Part shown: positions 53,389-62,771 of the stretch, piece by piece | How positions within the stretch are numbered: the first letter of the stretch is position 1 | Layout: the number at the start of each line of letters is the position of its first letter | DNA from: Syntrophobacterales bacterium | GTDB taxonomy: Bacteria; Desulfobacterota; Desulfobaccia; Desulfobaccales; 0-14-0-80-60-11 | DNA: 64,000 nucleotides | NCBI GenBank assembly: GCA_020060385.1 | Contig: JAGVAH010000117.1 | Span: 1-64,000, forward strand | Direction: 5' to 3' | Translations under genes and position numbers: made by a program | Notes under the pieces: model-generated | The model's database searches: none | What the model was told of the DNA's origin: nothing | The model's input: the letters and a program-made list of their open reading frames with translations, nothing else

Positions 53389-55763
53389 TGCCTTACATAA
53401 AAATCCTCCAGGCCCTTAACCCGTTCCCGGAATTCGGCCTGGCCCAGGCGGGCGCCGGTGAGGCCCCCCTTCAGACTGATCTCCGCAAGATATACTTCCC
53501 CGGCCTCAGAGACCAAGAGGTCCAGAATGGCATAAGGGAATTGGCCCCGGGCCATAACCTGTCGGCAGAAAGCGAGGATCTCCGGGGTGACTTCCAGGGG
53601 CCGGGAGGAGCCCCCCTGGAAGAGATTCTTGCGGAAGCTCCCGGGGTTGAGGCGCTCATAGGCCTCGGCGTAATCCCCCAGGACCACGGCCCTAAAGTCC
53701 CGGGCCCCGGCCAGAAAGGGCTGCACCACCAGGGGGAAGGGCAGACCCTGGAGCCCCCCCAGGCTGTACAAAACCTCCAGGGAAGACCAGAGGCTCACCC
53801 CCAGCCCCAGGTGGGCCTGGTCCCTCTTGGTGACCACCTGGCCGTCCCCCGGGAACTGGGGCTGACCCAGGCGCCGGGCTAGGTCCGGGAGACTGTAGGC
53901 CGCGAAGGTGCCGGGGACCATGAATTCCCCCAGGACTTCGGCCTGGGCCACTTTGGAGCGGACGAGCATCTGGGCCAGGGCGGCGGGGAAAAAAGCCACG
54001 CCCCGGCTAACCAGGTCCAGGAGCTTCGCTTCTTCCCCTGGCCTCCAGGGGAAGAGGCCGAGGATGGCGTCTCCGGCTCCCAGTTGCCGGTAGTGGCGGC
54101 GAATTTCAGTGATAGTACGTAGTATCAGGGGGGGGGCATGGAAGCCACTATACTTCTGCTTCTTCGCCAGGTCAAGCCGCACCGGGACCACTGGGGCAGC
54201 CCGCATTTTTCGCATTTTGGCCCGCCCCTGCCGGGAGACGTAAATATCATAGTCCCCCACCTGGGCCAGGCGGCGCCACTTCCCAGCGATGCGCTCCGGC
54301 GGGTAGATCTGCCGGAAGACACTTTTGCCGAACGCGCCCACCACCAGCACATCCGCGCCCACCCGGTTGAAATCATAGGGTTTTTTCCGGGGATTGAGGA
54401 GCACTATGCGCTCCGGGGTGGATTCGTGAAAATAAAAGGCGGGCATTAAATGGATGGGATAGTCGTCAGTGAGAAAGACCAGCTCGTACTCCGGGGTTTC
54501 GATGAGGCAGGAGCGGGGCACATGGGTTTTAAGGTAGTTCACCAGGCGGTAAGGAGTGTCCAGGGTGTGGGTATATATCTCTTTCAGGTAACCCGCGCCG
54601 GAAAAGGGATAGAACATAATCAGGACCGCGGCCACCAAGCCTGGGGCCAGCCAGCGGGGGGGGCGCGGCAGCCAGGCGCTCAGCCGCACTGCGGCCCGGC
54701 CGAGAAAGAGGGCCGCCAGGGGACTGGCCAGAAATAAGGCCGGCAGGGCAAAACGGTGCCACCAGACCGCGGTGAGGTAAACCAGGCTCCACAGCCCAAA
54801 ATTTATCAGCCAGAGCTTCTCGCCCCAGGAGGCTCCCTTTTTCCAGACCCCGTATGCTCCTAGGGCCCCCAGCCAGAAGAGGGGGTGGCGTAGGAGAATG
54901 AGCAGGCTTTCCGGATAAATGCGGCCGATGGTCAGGGGCGTGAAGAACTCGTGGCACAGAAGTTTTTTCTGTTGCAGGAAATGGAGGACCGCGGCTTCCA
55001 GATTGCCCAGGATGACCCATTTCAGGAGGAGATAGGCCAGTAAAGGCAGGCACACCCCCAGGCTAAAGGCCAGGAGCGATTTGAAGAGATGGACTTTGTC
55101 CCGCCACCACTGCCGCATCAGGAGAAAGAGCGGGGGCAGGAAGGCCAGGCCGTAGAATTCCTTGGCGTCAAAGGCCAAGCCTAAAAAGATGCCCCCCGCA
55201 AAAAGGGCGCCCCGGGCCGGGGTATCCAGGCCTCGCCCCAGAAACCAGAGTCCCAGAAGAAAGAGTCCCAGGGCCGGCACGTCCCCCAGCACGGAACGGC
55301 CCCAGGAGAGCACGTCGGTGCCCAGCAAGGCCAGGGCCACCGCTCCCAAGGCCGCCGCGGGCCCCCAGAGGCGCCGCGTTCCCAGGTAAAGGGCCAGGAA
55401 AAGAAGGACCAGATAAGCCCCGGCCACCAGGCGGCCGGGGACCACCCCCACCCCCAGGAGCTTATAGGCCAGGGCCACCGGCAGGATGATTGCCGGGCCG
55501 ACGCTGATGCGGAAGTCCAGATCGTTAAGCTGGTTGGGGCTCTGCACGGTGAAGGCGTAGCGCCCGTGCTGCACCAGGTTGGCCGCGGTCTCGGAAAAGA
55601 TGGCCTCATCCCACCAGATACTGGGGAAATTAGCCAGGTTATAAAAACTTCCCCAGACTACCAGGGCCCAGAGCAATATCCCGGCCCAAAACCGGGGACT
55701 ATTGGGTTTGAACAAGCCTTTGCACCTTGAACAGATAGATGGCTGCCGCCCTGACCGGGCCAT
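53373..55763 (-). CDS. Fusion of GT39-like membrane glycosyltransferase with ATP-grasp domain
   Basis: A 796-residue protein. Residues 1-about 400 are a GT-C type membrane transferase (ArnT/GT39 family) with many hydrophobic helices, including the loop signature NFPSIWWDEAIFSETA with its catalytic-type acidic residue (Asp52). Residues about 400-540 form a soluble periplasmic/cytoplasmic region. Residues about 560-796 are an ATP-grasp domain of RimK kind: VVTKRDQAHLGLG (ATP lysine), VVQPFLAGARDFRAVVLGD, and the metal-binding ILDLLVSEAGEVYLAEIS. Such a fusion is unusual: one half uses a polyprenyl-phosphate sugar, the other joins acid and amine using ATP. It is the first gene after the terminator of the U32 gene and has no strong ribosome binding site. 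Confidence 0.85.
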   Translation of the reverse strand: MARSGRQPSICSRCKGLFKPNSPRFWAGILLWALVVWGSFYNLANFPSIWWDEAIFSETAANLVQHGRYAFTVQSPNQLNDLDFRISVGPAIILPVALAYKLLGVGVVPGRLVAGAYLVLLFLALYLGTRRLWGPAAALGAVALALLGTDVLSWGRSVLGDVPALGLFLLGLWFLGRGLDTPARGALFAGGIFLGLAFDAKEFYGLAFLPPLFLLMRQWWRDKVHLFKSLLAFSLGVCLPLLAYLLLKWVILGNLEAAVLHFLQQKKLLCHEFFTPLTIGRIYPESLLILLRHPLFWLGALGAYGVWKKGASWGEKLWLINFGLWSLVYLTAVWWHRFALPALFLASPLAALFLGRAAVRLSAWLPRPPRWLAPGLVAAVLIMFYPFSGAGYLKEIYTHTLDTPYRLVNYLKTHVPRSCLIETPEYELVFLTDDYPIHLMPAFYFHESTPERIVLLNPRKKPYDFNRVGADVLVVGAFGKSVFRQIYPPERIAGKWRRLAQVGDYDIYVSRQGRAKMRKMRAAPVVPVRLDLAKKQKYSGFHAPPLILRTITEIRRHYRQLGAGDAILGLFPWRPGEEAKLLDLVSRGVAFFPAALAQMLVRSKVAQAEVLGEFMVPGTFAAYSLPDLARRLGQPQFPGDGQVVTKRDQAHLGLGVSLWSSLEVLYSLGGLQGLPFPLVVQPFLAGARDFRAVVLGDYAEAYERLNPGSFRKNLFQGGSSRPLEVTPEILAFCRQVMARGQFPYAILDLLVSEAGEVYLAEISLKGGLTGARLGQAEFRERVKGLEDFYVRQWESF

Positions 55764-55779
55764 GGGTTATACGATAAAA

Positions 55780-55806
55780 AAGCCTGCCCTCTTCTAGGGC
55801 AGGCTT
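55780..55806 (-). terminator. Intrinsic terminator after the U32 gene
   Basis: A perfect 11-bp stem, AAGCCTGCCCT and AGGGCAGGCTT, has a 5-base loop and is followed on the minus strand by TTTTTT. It ends the kor/U32 operon 59 bases after the U32 stop. Confidence 0.85.
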
Positions 55807-55864
55807 CAATATACAATAAAGTAAAAAAAGTTGGGCGGAAAAATTTCACCAAAAAGTAAATTTT

Positions 55865-56893
55865 TCAGAGGCCGACAATCTGCCGGTGCAGCTCCTTGGT
55901 CTTCTCCGTCCGGGCCTGGTCCCGCTCCTGCACCAGGACGGTCAAGCGGTCCTGGATGCGCTGATAGAAATAGCTGTTGATGTCCTCGCCCCGCTGGTGG
56001 GCGTCGATGAGCTGCCGGTAGCAGCAGATCATCTTGGCGATCATGGACACCGCGTATTCCCGCCCCTGGACCTTAATGGTGGCCAGCCCCAGATCCAGGT
56101 AAGCCTTCAATTCATCCCCCAGGATGGCGAAGGCCACATTGGGATTGGTGTGCACCCGGGCGTTGATGGCGTCGATGACATGCTGGGGCTGCCCCCGCTG
56201 GCGCAGCACCTTGCGGCGCTGTTCATCGGTGAGGAGACAGAGCCGGAAGCAGCTGCCGCTGCGGTCCGGCCAACCTTCGTATTCCACGATCTCGTTGCCC
56301 TCCTCATCGTGATAGACCTTGCGCACGTAGGAATCAGCGATGAGTTCGTGGAAGAGACAGTTACCGACGCCGCCGATACAGCGGTTCCCGTGGACCAGGA
56401 CCTCGGTCTTGAGCCCCAGGGAGTCCGCTTCCTGCTTGAACCGGGCCAGCTTCTCCACGGTATCGATTTCCGTGGAGGCCACCAGCTGGGTGGCGCCATA
56501 AGATTGATACCGGGCCATCTCCTCCCGGGTCTGGATGTTGCAGCCCACACTGGCGTGGATGACCAACTCCGGGAACAGCCGGTGGACTTCCTGCATCACC
56601 GCCGGGGTTTTGACGATCACCCCTTCGATGCCAAAGCCCGCGTACTTCTCCACTTTCTGGAGCACCAGGGGCAGCTTTTCCGGGGGGATTTCGGCATTCA
56701 GGGCCACCCGCACCTTACTCTGGTGCGTGGCGGCAATGCGGACGGCTTCGCCGATCTGGCTGTCTTCCAACTCCCAGGCGCATTTGCGGCGGCTAAAGCC
56801 TTTTGCTCCCACATAGACGGCATTAGCGCCGTTCTTGCAAACCGCCTGCACCATTTCCAGGCTGCCGCCTGGGGCTAATAATTCGTTAATCAT
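55865..56893 (-). CDS. Peptidase U32 family protein
   Basis: A 342-residue U32 TIM-barrel protein. The ATG at 56893 ([14 protein letters not shown]) follows a purine-rich ribosome binding site (GGGAAG) and removes a non-homologous upstream extension. It contains four conserved cysteines, C-x6-C in [14 protein letters not shown] and C-x3-C in GSCFRLC, which match the [4Fe-4S]-binding pattern of U32 family members such as UbiU/UbiV or RlhA. Members are O2-independent hydroxylases or proteases. It is downstream of the kor genes on the same strand and ends at the terminator. Confidence 0.85.
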   Translation of the reverse strand: MINELLAPGGSLEMVQAVCKNGANAVYVGAKGFSRRKCAWELEDSQIGEAVRIAATHQSKVRVALNAEIPPEKLPLVLQKVEKYAGFGIEGVIVKTPAVMQEVHRLFPELVIHASVGCNIQTREEMARYQSYGATQLVASTEIDTVEKLARFKQEADSLGLKTEVLVHGNRCIGGVGNCLFHELIADSYVRKVYHDEEGNEIVEYEGWPDRSGSCFRLCLLTDEQRRKVLRQRGQPQHVIDAINARVHTNPNVAFAILGDELKAYLDLGLATIKVQGREYAVSMIAKMICCYRQLIDAHQRGEDINSYFYQRIQDRLTVLVQERDQARTEKTKELHRQIVGL

Positions 56894-57231
56894 AAGCTTC
56901 CCACACCTCCCTGAGCCTGCCAAAAAACGGTTCCTCTAGGCTCGGCCAACTTCCTTCTGCCAGTGCCTGTGGTAACCCCCAGGTATGGTGGGTTCCTGCC
57001 CCGCGTCGATATTCTCGGAAACCGGCTTTTTCCCCGGATTCCGGCGGTGTTAAGGTTTTGTGAAAATTTTATTAAATTTTACGCCAGGCCCATTTTTTTT
57101 TCAAGAAAGACTTAATACTTTTTCCCGTTTTTAAGCCTCCTTTTTCGGGTTTTTTCTCTGCCTGGCCTAGGAGAAAACCCCGGAATTTTGGTCAGCCGCG
57201 GCTCCGGTGAGCCTCTTGGCCCAGTCCTTTC
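56894..57231. other. Gap between small membrane gene and U32 gene
   Basis: No gene is supported. It contains T-rich runs (about 57090-57120) that on the minus strand are A-rich, and an imperfect hairpin near 57143-57180. It may hold a promoter for the U32 gene. Confidence 0.4.
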
Positions 57232-57399
57232 CTAACCCCTGAGGTAGGTAACGGCCAGGACAAAGCACAAACCGATTTCCACCCCCCAGGTGAGGGCATA
57301 AATCAACAGCTGCATCCGGGAGCCGTAATCTTCTTCAAGCAGGATGCGGTTGGGCTCCCGCACGATATCCCAGGAACTCAGTTCTTTCTCTGCCACCAT
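57232..57399 (-). CDS. 55-residue membrane protein in the kor operon
   Basis: A 55-residue protein, too short for a standard ORF list. An ATG at 57399 follows GAGGAG nine bases upstream. The first 28 residues are charged (MVAEKELSSWDIVREPNR), and residues about 31-53 form one transmembrane helix with a Cys and a Trp (WGVEIGLCFVLAVTY). It starts 13 bases after the korB stop on the same strand. The good ribosome binding site and operon position argue that it is real. It may anchor the oxidoreductase to the membrane; this is inference. Confidence 0.6.
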   Translation of the reverse strand: MVAEKELSSWDIVREPNRILLEEDYGSRMQLLIYALTWGVEIGLCFVLAVTYLRG

Positions 57400-57412
57400 A
57401 GTTCTCTCCTCT

Positions 57413-58267
57413 TCAATAGAAATCAGCCAGAAGCTGGGGTAAGTCCCGTTGCGGCTGCTGCCGCACCAGGGGGCCGGCCTGGAGGGCCGGATGGGCTTCT
57501 TCCAGCAGGGGCCTAAGGCGGCGGTAGATCACCCCCATGGGGATGCGCTCCCCCCATTCCTTGGCCTTCTGGTAGGCCCAGAGTTCATTTTCCGGGTCGT
57601 AATCCGGGGTCTCTTCCAGCCGGTAGACCCGCTCCCGGTACCATTGATAGGTATTGACCCGGTTAAACGTCACACAGGGCTGCAGCACTTCCAAAAACGC
57701 CAGGCCCCGGTGGGTCATCGCCTGCTGATAAAGTCCCTTAAGGTGCTCCGGGTCCGTGGCCGAACCCCGGGCCACCCAGGAGCACCCCTGGCTCACGGCC
57801 AGGGCCAGGGCCGCCAGGGGTGGGTACGGCACCCCCTGGGGCTGGAGAGTGGTCTTGAGCCCCTGGTCCGTGGTGGGGGAGGCTTGGCCCTTGGTCAGGG
57901 CGTAAACCTGATTGTTGTGCACCACCAGGGTCAGATCCACGTTGCGGCGGATCGCCCCCAGGAGGTGGTTGCCTCCCTCCCCGTAACAGTCCCCGTCCCC
58001 GGCCACACAGACCACTTTCAGGTCCGGGTTGGCCAGACGGATGCCGGTGCCCACCGGCAGGGTGCGGCCGTGAATACCGTTAAAAGTGTTGCAACTCAGA
58101 TAGTGGGGGAACTTGCTGGACTGGCCGATCCCCGACACCACCACCAGATCCTGGGGCCGGATATCCAACTCCCCTAAGGCCCGCTTAAAGGCCTGGAGCA
58201 GGACAAAATTCCCGCAACCCGGGCACCAGGCCGACTCTATGCCCGCATATAACTCTATCGGCAGCAT
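57413..58267 (-). CDS. korB: 2-oxoacid:ferredoxin oxidoreductase, beta subunit
   Basis: A 284-residue TPP-binding subunit that decarboxylates a 2-oxoacid and passes electrons to ferredoxin. The TPP motif is GDGDCYGEGGNHLLGAIRRN (about 91-110), with WCPGCGNF at the N-terminus and FNGIHGRTLPVGTGI for pyrophosphate and substrate contact. The substrate is not certain: 2-oxoglutarate or pyruvate. It follows korA by 69 bases and the small membrane protein follows it. Confidence 0.9.
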   Translation of the reverse strand: MLPIELYAGIESAWCPGCGNFVLLQAFKRALGELDIRPQDLVVVSGIGQSSKFPHYLSCNTFNGIHGRTLPVGTGIRLANPDLKVVCVAGDGDCYGEGGNHLLGAIRRNVDLTLVVHNNQVYALTKGQASPTTDQGLKTTLQPQGVPYPPLAALALAVSQGCSWVARGSATDPEHLKGLYQQAMTHRGLAFLEVLQPCVTFNRVNTYQWYRERVYRLEETPDYDPENELWAYQKAKEWGERIPMGVIYRRLRPLLEEAHPALQAGPLVRQQPQRDLPQLLADFY

Positions 58268-58336
58268 GGCTTCCCTTATAAAAACTCATACCCCAGGGGC
58301 TAATAATATAGCACACCTGTTTTGTCAAGAAAAGGT

Positions 58337-60046
58337 TTATATCACCCCTGACAGGCCCCGGAGAATATATTCCGGGGTAAAGGGCGCGCCGTCATCCTTG
58401 AGCAGCAGATGATCCGCCTTGATCCCGGTCTCCTGGCGCAGCAGCCGGTGAAGCTGGCCGGTGGCGTTCATCTCCGCCATCACCAATTTTTTGCTCCCCT
58501 TCAGGGCCGCGGCCACCGCGGCCACCGGCAAGGGCCAGAGCTCACTGAGATGCACCATGCGGGTCGGGGTGCCGTTGGCCGTGAGGAGAGCCACCGCTTC
58601 CTTCACCGGCCCCAGGCTGGAGCCCCAGCAGATGAGAGTCAGCGGCGCGTCCGGGTCCCCCGCGGTGGTGATGCCCCCCATTTCCTGGACCAGGCCCTCA
58701 AGTTTGCGCAGGCGCTTTTCGTGCATCTGCACCCTGACCCCCAGATCCTCGGTAAGATGCCCATCCGGGGTGTGTTCATCGGAATCCGCCACCACCAACT
58801 CCGGGCCGAAGCCCGGCAGACGCCGGGGGGAGACGCCGTCCGGGGTATAGGCGTAACGCTCATAGGGCGGGGCGGCCGGTCCGGTGGCCAGGGCCCGGTC
58901 CACCTGCACCTCCGGGAATTCCGCTGCCAGGTGGGTAAACTGGGTGTCCCCGAAATATTGGTCGGTGAGGATAATCACCGGTAATTGATAACGGTCGGCC
59001 CAATTCAGGGCCTTGGCGGTGAGCGCGCAACCCTGGGCCGGGGTGCCGGGGGCCAGGACCGCCCGGGGGGCATCCCCCTGGCTGGCGAAAAGCACAAAAC
59101 TCAGGTCCCCCTGCCCCGTGCGGGTGGGCAACCCGGTGCTGGGCCCGGGGCGCATGGAGACCACGATCACCAGGGGGGTTTCGGTCATACACGCCAACCC
59201 CAGGGCCTCGGTCATCAGACAGAAGCCACCCCCGGAGGTGCCGGTCAAAGACCGGGCCCCGGCATAGGAGGCGCCGATGGCCATATTGATGGCTGCGATC
59301 TCGTCTTCGGCCTGCTCCACCACCACCTGATGGCGGGAGGCCCGTTGGGCAATGGCGTTCAGCAGGCTGGTCCAGGGGGTCATGGGATAGCCGCTGACAA
59401 ACTGCAGCCCCCCGGCCAGGGCTCCCAGGGCCATGGCTTCATGGCCGCTGATCAACAGCCGGGGCTCAGGAGGCGGGTTGATCCCGGCCAGGGAGAACCC
59501 ATAGGTCTGGGCCGCGGCCTGTTCATAGCCCCGGGTGGCGGCCTGCACGTTCCACTCCACCACCTCGGCCCCCTTGTCCCCGAAGGTTTCCTGCAAAAGG
59601 GTGAGCAAGGGGGTCAGGGAGAGCTTCAGAAGTCCCAGGACCGCGCCGCAGGCCCCGGCGTTGAGCGCGATTTCGGCCTTGTCCGCAGCCCCGGGCAGCA
59701 GACTTTCCGGGCTCAGGGCCAGCCTAGGGATACCGTTGGGGATTTTCTTCACCTCCGCGGCATCGTAAATGATGAGGCCGTGGGAGAGGATTTCCGGGGT
59801 GTGCAGGTCAACGGTCTCCTGATTCAAAGCGATGAGGAGGTCCACCCCTTCCCGGGAGGAAGAGAGGCGCCGGTCCGCCAGGCGCACCTGGTTGAACAGG
59901 TGGCCTCCCCGAATCCGGGATTCGTAGCTCTGGACCGTCAGGACCCAGCAGCCCTGACGCATCAGGGCCTTGGCCAGGGGCAGGGTGATGGAGTGCACTC
60001 CCTGGCCCGCGGCGCCGCCGATGAGGATGTTCAAGTCAACAGGCAT
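58337..60046 (-). CDS. korA: 2-oxoacid:ferredoxin oxidoreductase, fused gamma-alpha subunit
   Basis: A 569-residue subunit in which the gamma domain (about 1-190; GGAAGQGVHSI) is fused to the alpha domain (about 195-560; GYPMTPWTSLLNAIAQ, TSGGGFCLMTEAL). The two-gene alpha-beta type of KorAB is typical in anaerobes. ATG 60046 is preferred to the in-frame TTG seven codons upstream. It makes acyl-CoA from 2-oxoacid and supplies or uses reduced ferredoxin, which could link to the Hdr-MetF cluster. The genes are separate by 37 kb from it. Confidence 0.9.
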   Translation of the reverse strand: MPVDLNILIGGAAGQGVHSITLPLAKALMRQGCWVLTVQSYESRIRGGHLFNQVRLADRRLSSSREGVDLLIALNQETVDLHTPEILSHGLIIYDAAEVKKIPNGIPRLALSPESLLPGAADKAEIALNAGACGAVLGLLKLSLTPLLTLLQETFGDKGAEVVEWNVQAATRGYEQAAAQTYGFSLAGINPPPEPRLLISGHEAMALGALAGGLQFVSGYPMTPWTSLLNAIAQRASRHQVVVEQAEDEIAAINMAIGASYAGARSLTGTSGGGFCLMTEALGLACMTETPLVIVVSMRPGPSTGLPTRTGQGDLSFVLFASQGDAPRAVLAPGTPAQGCALTAKALNWADRYQLPVIILTDQYFGDTQFTHLAAEFPEVQVDRALATGPAAPPYERYAYTPDGVSPRRLPGFGPELVVADSDEHTPDGHLTEDLGVRVQMHEKRLRKLEGLVQEMGGITTAGDPDAPLTLICWGSSLGPVKEAVALLTANGTPTRMVHLSELWPLPVAAVAAALKGSKKLVMAEMNATGQLHRLLRQETGIKADHLLLKDDGAPFTPEYILRGLSGVI

Positions 60047-60415
60047 AGAACGGCCATGTCCTCTCAATCTTTTATTTAGATTTTAATCATCACCAGGAGA
60101 AAATAAAGGTGTCCCCAGAATTAGTTCCTGGAGCACCTGTCAATAAAGATTCTCAGAGGGCAATTCCTCATGGGCCTGCGGCCCCCTAAAGATTATGAAA
60201 AGTCGTAGGGCGGGCGTCTCCCCCGCCTCAGTAATCCGCCCAGGCTGGAAGGCCTGGGCTACCAACTTTTCGGAACAGTCGCTCATGAGCCAGAGGCTCA
60301 CCCATAAAGTAGGGAAAATTTGGTGGGGCGGGCCTCCGTGCCCGCCAAGCGACAGGCGGCCAGGGACGGCCGCCCCACCGATTTATTGCTGTCCAGGACC
60401 TTTTCAAAGCAGATT
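60047..60415. other. Intergenic region with palindromic repeats
   Basis: No gene is supported. It holds palindromic pieces at about 60206-60260 (CGTAGGGCGGG... like the 1769 element) and GGTGGGGCGGG ... CCGCCCCACC (60321-60381). Confidence 0.5.
60321..60381. repeat. 61-bp palindromic element
   Basis: GGTGGGGCGG and CCGCCCCACC form perfect outer arms; inner arms around GGCCTCC and CGCCAAGCGACAGGCGG pair partly. It is similar in look to the 1769-1856 element. Confidence 0.55.
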
Positions 60416-61462
60416 TCAGATCCCAGGACCATGCCTGGGCCCGGCCCCACCCTCTGAAGGGGCGAGGCCGTCGGCTCGGAGCCGTTCCAGGATGAACTCC
60501 CCCAGCAAAGATTGCCCCACCGGCTTCAGGTGGGAGTCGTTCTGGTAATACAACCTTTGCCCTTGCCGTTCCTGTCTCTGGAACAGGGGCAGAGGGTTCA
60601 GGACCTGGACGCCCGCGGCCGCCAGCCCTTCTTTCAGCCGGATCGCCAAAGGATATTCGTCCCGCTGCAGCCCCCGGGGATCGCTTACCCTCCCTCCCAG
60701 TTGCTCAAAATGCTGCAAATATAAATCGCTCACCTGGCTGGCGTCGGGGATCACCACCACATATTTGTGGCAGGCCGGACTGGCATAACTAACCAGCTTC
60801 TTGATGCCGTCAATGAGAGTCGCCACATCCCGGCCCCGCTCCCCCCGGGCCAAGATGGTGTCCTCCAAATTGCCGGGTTCGGCCTGGGTATAAATGGTCA
60901 CGCTCAAGGGGTAGGTGGAGGGCGAAAAGGGGGGATCCGCGTTCTGATCCCTTTCGGCACCGGGGCTTCTCAGCAACTGCCCCAGCCGGTAATTGGCGAA
61001 GGTCAGGGACCGCAGACCTAGATGACTGCACATAAACCCGTAGATATACCGGGGCAGGGTCATGGTCCGCCAGTTCAGGGGCCGGCGGATATCCTGGATA
61101 TCATTGCCCACGTAGACCTGGTAGATGAACACCTGGGGCTGAAACTCCCGGAAGCGGCGGGGGGCCATAAATAAGGATTCGCAGACTCCGGTGGCCGAAA
61201 CGGCCGCACAGATGACCCGGTAGGAGGGGAGCTTCCGCCTTAAGAAAGCCACCCAGGTGTGCGGGCCCACAGAAAAAGAATCCCCCATGGCCAAAAGAGT
61301 TTTCCGGGTGGCTTCCCCCAGGTCTCCGGGGCGGTTGTTGGCCCTGAGTTCCGGTTGGTAGAAATCGACGAGCTGATGGCGGTAAATGCCTTCGAAGACC
61401 AGAAGAAAGCAGGCGAGGCAGATGATGAGATACGCCCCGAAAAACAGGACTCGCTTGGTCAT
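60416..61462 (-). CDS. SGNH/GDSL-like membrane-anchored protein
   Basis: A 348-residue protein with one N-terminal membrane helix (about 5-25). The SGNH blocks are LLAMGDSFSVG (nucleophile Ser), VYVGNDIQD (Asn), and the C-terminal NDSHLKPVGQSLL (Asp, His). It probably modifies an extracellular polysaccharide or lipid, e.g. by removing O-acetyl groups. The ATG at 61462 is used, with a GTG three codons upstream possible. It is the first gene after the dnaJ terminator. Confidence 0.85.
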   Translation of the reverse strand: MTKRVLFFGAYLIICLACFLLVFEGIYRHQLVDFYQPELRANNRPGDLGEATRKTLLAMGDSFSVGPHTWVAFLRRKLPSYRVICAAVSATGVCESLFMAPRRFREFQPQVFIYQVYVGNDIQDIRRPLNWRTMTLPRYIYGFMCSHLGLRSLTFANYRLGQLLRSPGAERDQNADPPFSPSTYPLSVTIYTQAEPGNLEDTILARGERGRDVATLIDGIKKLVSYASPACHKYVVVIPDASQVSDLYLQHFEQLGGRVSDPRGLQRDEYPLAIRLKEGLAAAGVQVLNPLPLFQRQERQGQRLYYQNDSHLKPVGQSLLGEFILERLRADGLAPSEGGAGPRHGPGI

Positions 61463-61513
61463 GGCGGCCACGGGTTGCCGGCAGGGGCACGCTCTGCCGC
61501 TAGCTCTCCCCCC

Positions 61514-61540
61514 AAAAAACCACCTGGATAGCCAGGTGGC
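61514..61540 (-). terminator. Intrinsic terminator after dnaJ
   Basis: Stem CCACCTGG/CCAGGTGG (61520-61527 and 61532-61539) with a 4-base loop is followed on the minus strand by TTTTTT. It lies 70 bases past the dnaJ stop. Confidence 0.85.
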
Positions 61541-61610
61541 TTCTAGGATTATTCCATGGAGAAAGGGATGTTGGTGAAAACCGGACTAGGGCGGCGTTGC
61601 CCCTGAACCG

Positions 61611-62765
61611 CTATTTTCGATGACGGTTTTTCCAGGTATGCCAAATCTTTTTTAATATGCCTTCGTCTTCCGGGTCCCCCTGAGCCTGGGCCTGGACCCC
61701 CACGGGGGCCGCGTCCGGTTCCTCCTTGACCCACTCCTGCAGCAGCTCTTGCTGCTTGGGGGTCAGGTGCCGGGGCACGGTCACCTGCACCTCCACCAGC
61801 AGGTCCCCCCGGCGGGGGCCCTTGGGAAAGGGGACTCCGTCCCCTTTGAGGCGAATGGTCTCCCCGGGCTGCGTACCGGGGGGAATGACCAGCTCCCGGG
61901 TGCCGGAGAGCAGGGGGATGGTCACCCGGGTGCCCAAGGCCGCCTGGGCAAAGGAGACGGGCACCGTCAGATGCAAGTCGTGGCCCTCCCGGCGGAACAG
62001 GTCATGGGGCCGCACCTGGAGGATAATGTAAAGATCCCCGGGAGGCCCCCCGAAAAGGCCATCGTTGCCTTCCCTGGACATGACCAGGTGGGTGCCGCTG
62101 TCCATGCCCGGGGGAATTTTGACCTTGAGTTTCTTTTTCTCCCGGGCCCGGCCTTCTCCCCGGCAGGCGGGGCAGGGTTCGGAGATAAACTCCTTCAGCC
62201 CCTGGCAGCGGGGACAGGTGGTGGTGATCTGAAAGATGCCGTGGGTGCGGGAGACCACCCCCCGGCCGCCGCATTGCGGGCAGGGAGTTCTCTGGGTTCC
62301 GGGCTTGGCCCCGGTGCCCCCGCAGGTGCGGCAGTTGACCACCCGGGGCACCTCCAGGGTCACTTCCGTACCCATGGCCGCGTCCATGAAATCCAACACC
62401 AGATCGTAGCGCAGATCGTTGCCGGCCTGGGGCTGCACCCCGGCTGCCCCCTGGAAACCAAAGACGTCTCCAAAGATGTCGCTGAAGGTCTGGAAGATAT
62501 CGGAAAAGTCCCGGAACCCGGTGAACCCGGTGGAAGACAGGCCCTCGTGGCCGTAGCGGTCGTAAAGGCGCCGCTTTTCCGGGTCCCGGAGGACCTCATA
62601 GGCCTCCGCGGCCTCCTTGAACCGCTCCTCCGCCTCTTTATTGGCGGGATTGCGGTCCGGGTGGTACTTCATGGCCACTTGGCGGTAGGATTTTTTAATT
62701 TCTTCAGAGGTGGCATCCCGGGACACCCCCAGGATGCGGTAGTAATCGTGATTATTCGGGGACAT
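61611..62765 (-). CDS. dnaJ: Chaperone DnaJ
   Basis: A 384-residue type I DnaJ. The J domain with HPD (KYHPDRN, about 34-40) stimulates DnaK; a Gly/Phe-rich linker follows (GFTGFRDF...FGDVFGF); the zinc domain has four Cys pairs ([32 protein letters not shown]), with the third pair less canonical; and the C-terminal substrate-binding domains are complete. No dnaK or grpE is adjacent. The MTH1187 gene lies six bases upstream on the same strand. Confidence 0.95.
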   Translation of the reverse strand: MSPNNHDYYRILGVSRDATSEEIKKSYRQVAMKYHPDRNPANKEAEERFKEAAEAYEVLRDPEKRRLYDRYGHEGLSSTGFTGFRDFSDIFQTFSDIFGDVFGFQGAAGVQPQAGNDLRYDLVLDFMDAAMGTEVTLEVPRVVNCRTCGGTGAKPGTQRTPCPQCGGRGVVSRTHGIFQITTTCPRCQGLKEFISEPCPACRGEGRAREKKKLKVKIPPGMDSGTHLVMSREGNDGLFGGPPGDLYIILQVRPHDLFRREGHDLHLTVPVSFAQAALGTRVTIPLLSGTRELVIPPGTQPGETIRLKGDGVPFPKGPRRGDLLVEVQVTVPRHLTPKQQELLQEWVKEEPDAAPVGVQAQAQGDPEDEGILKKIWHTWKNRHRK

Positions 62766-62771
62766 ACTCTT

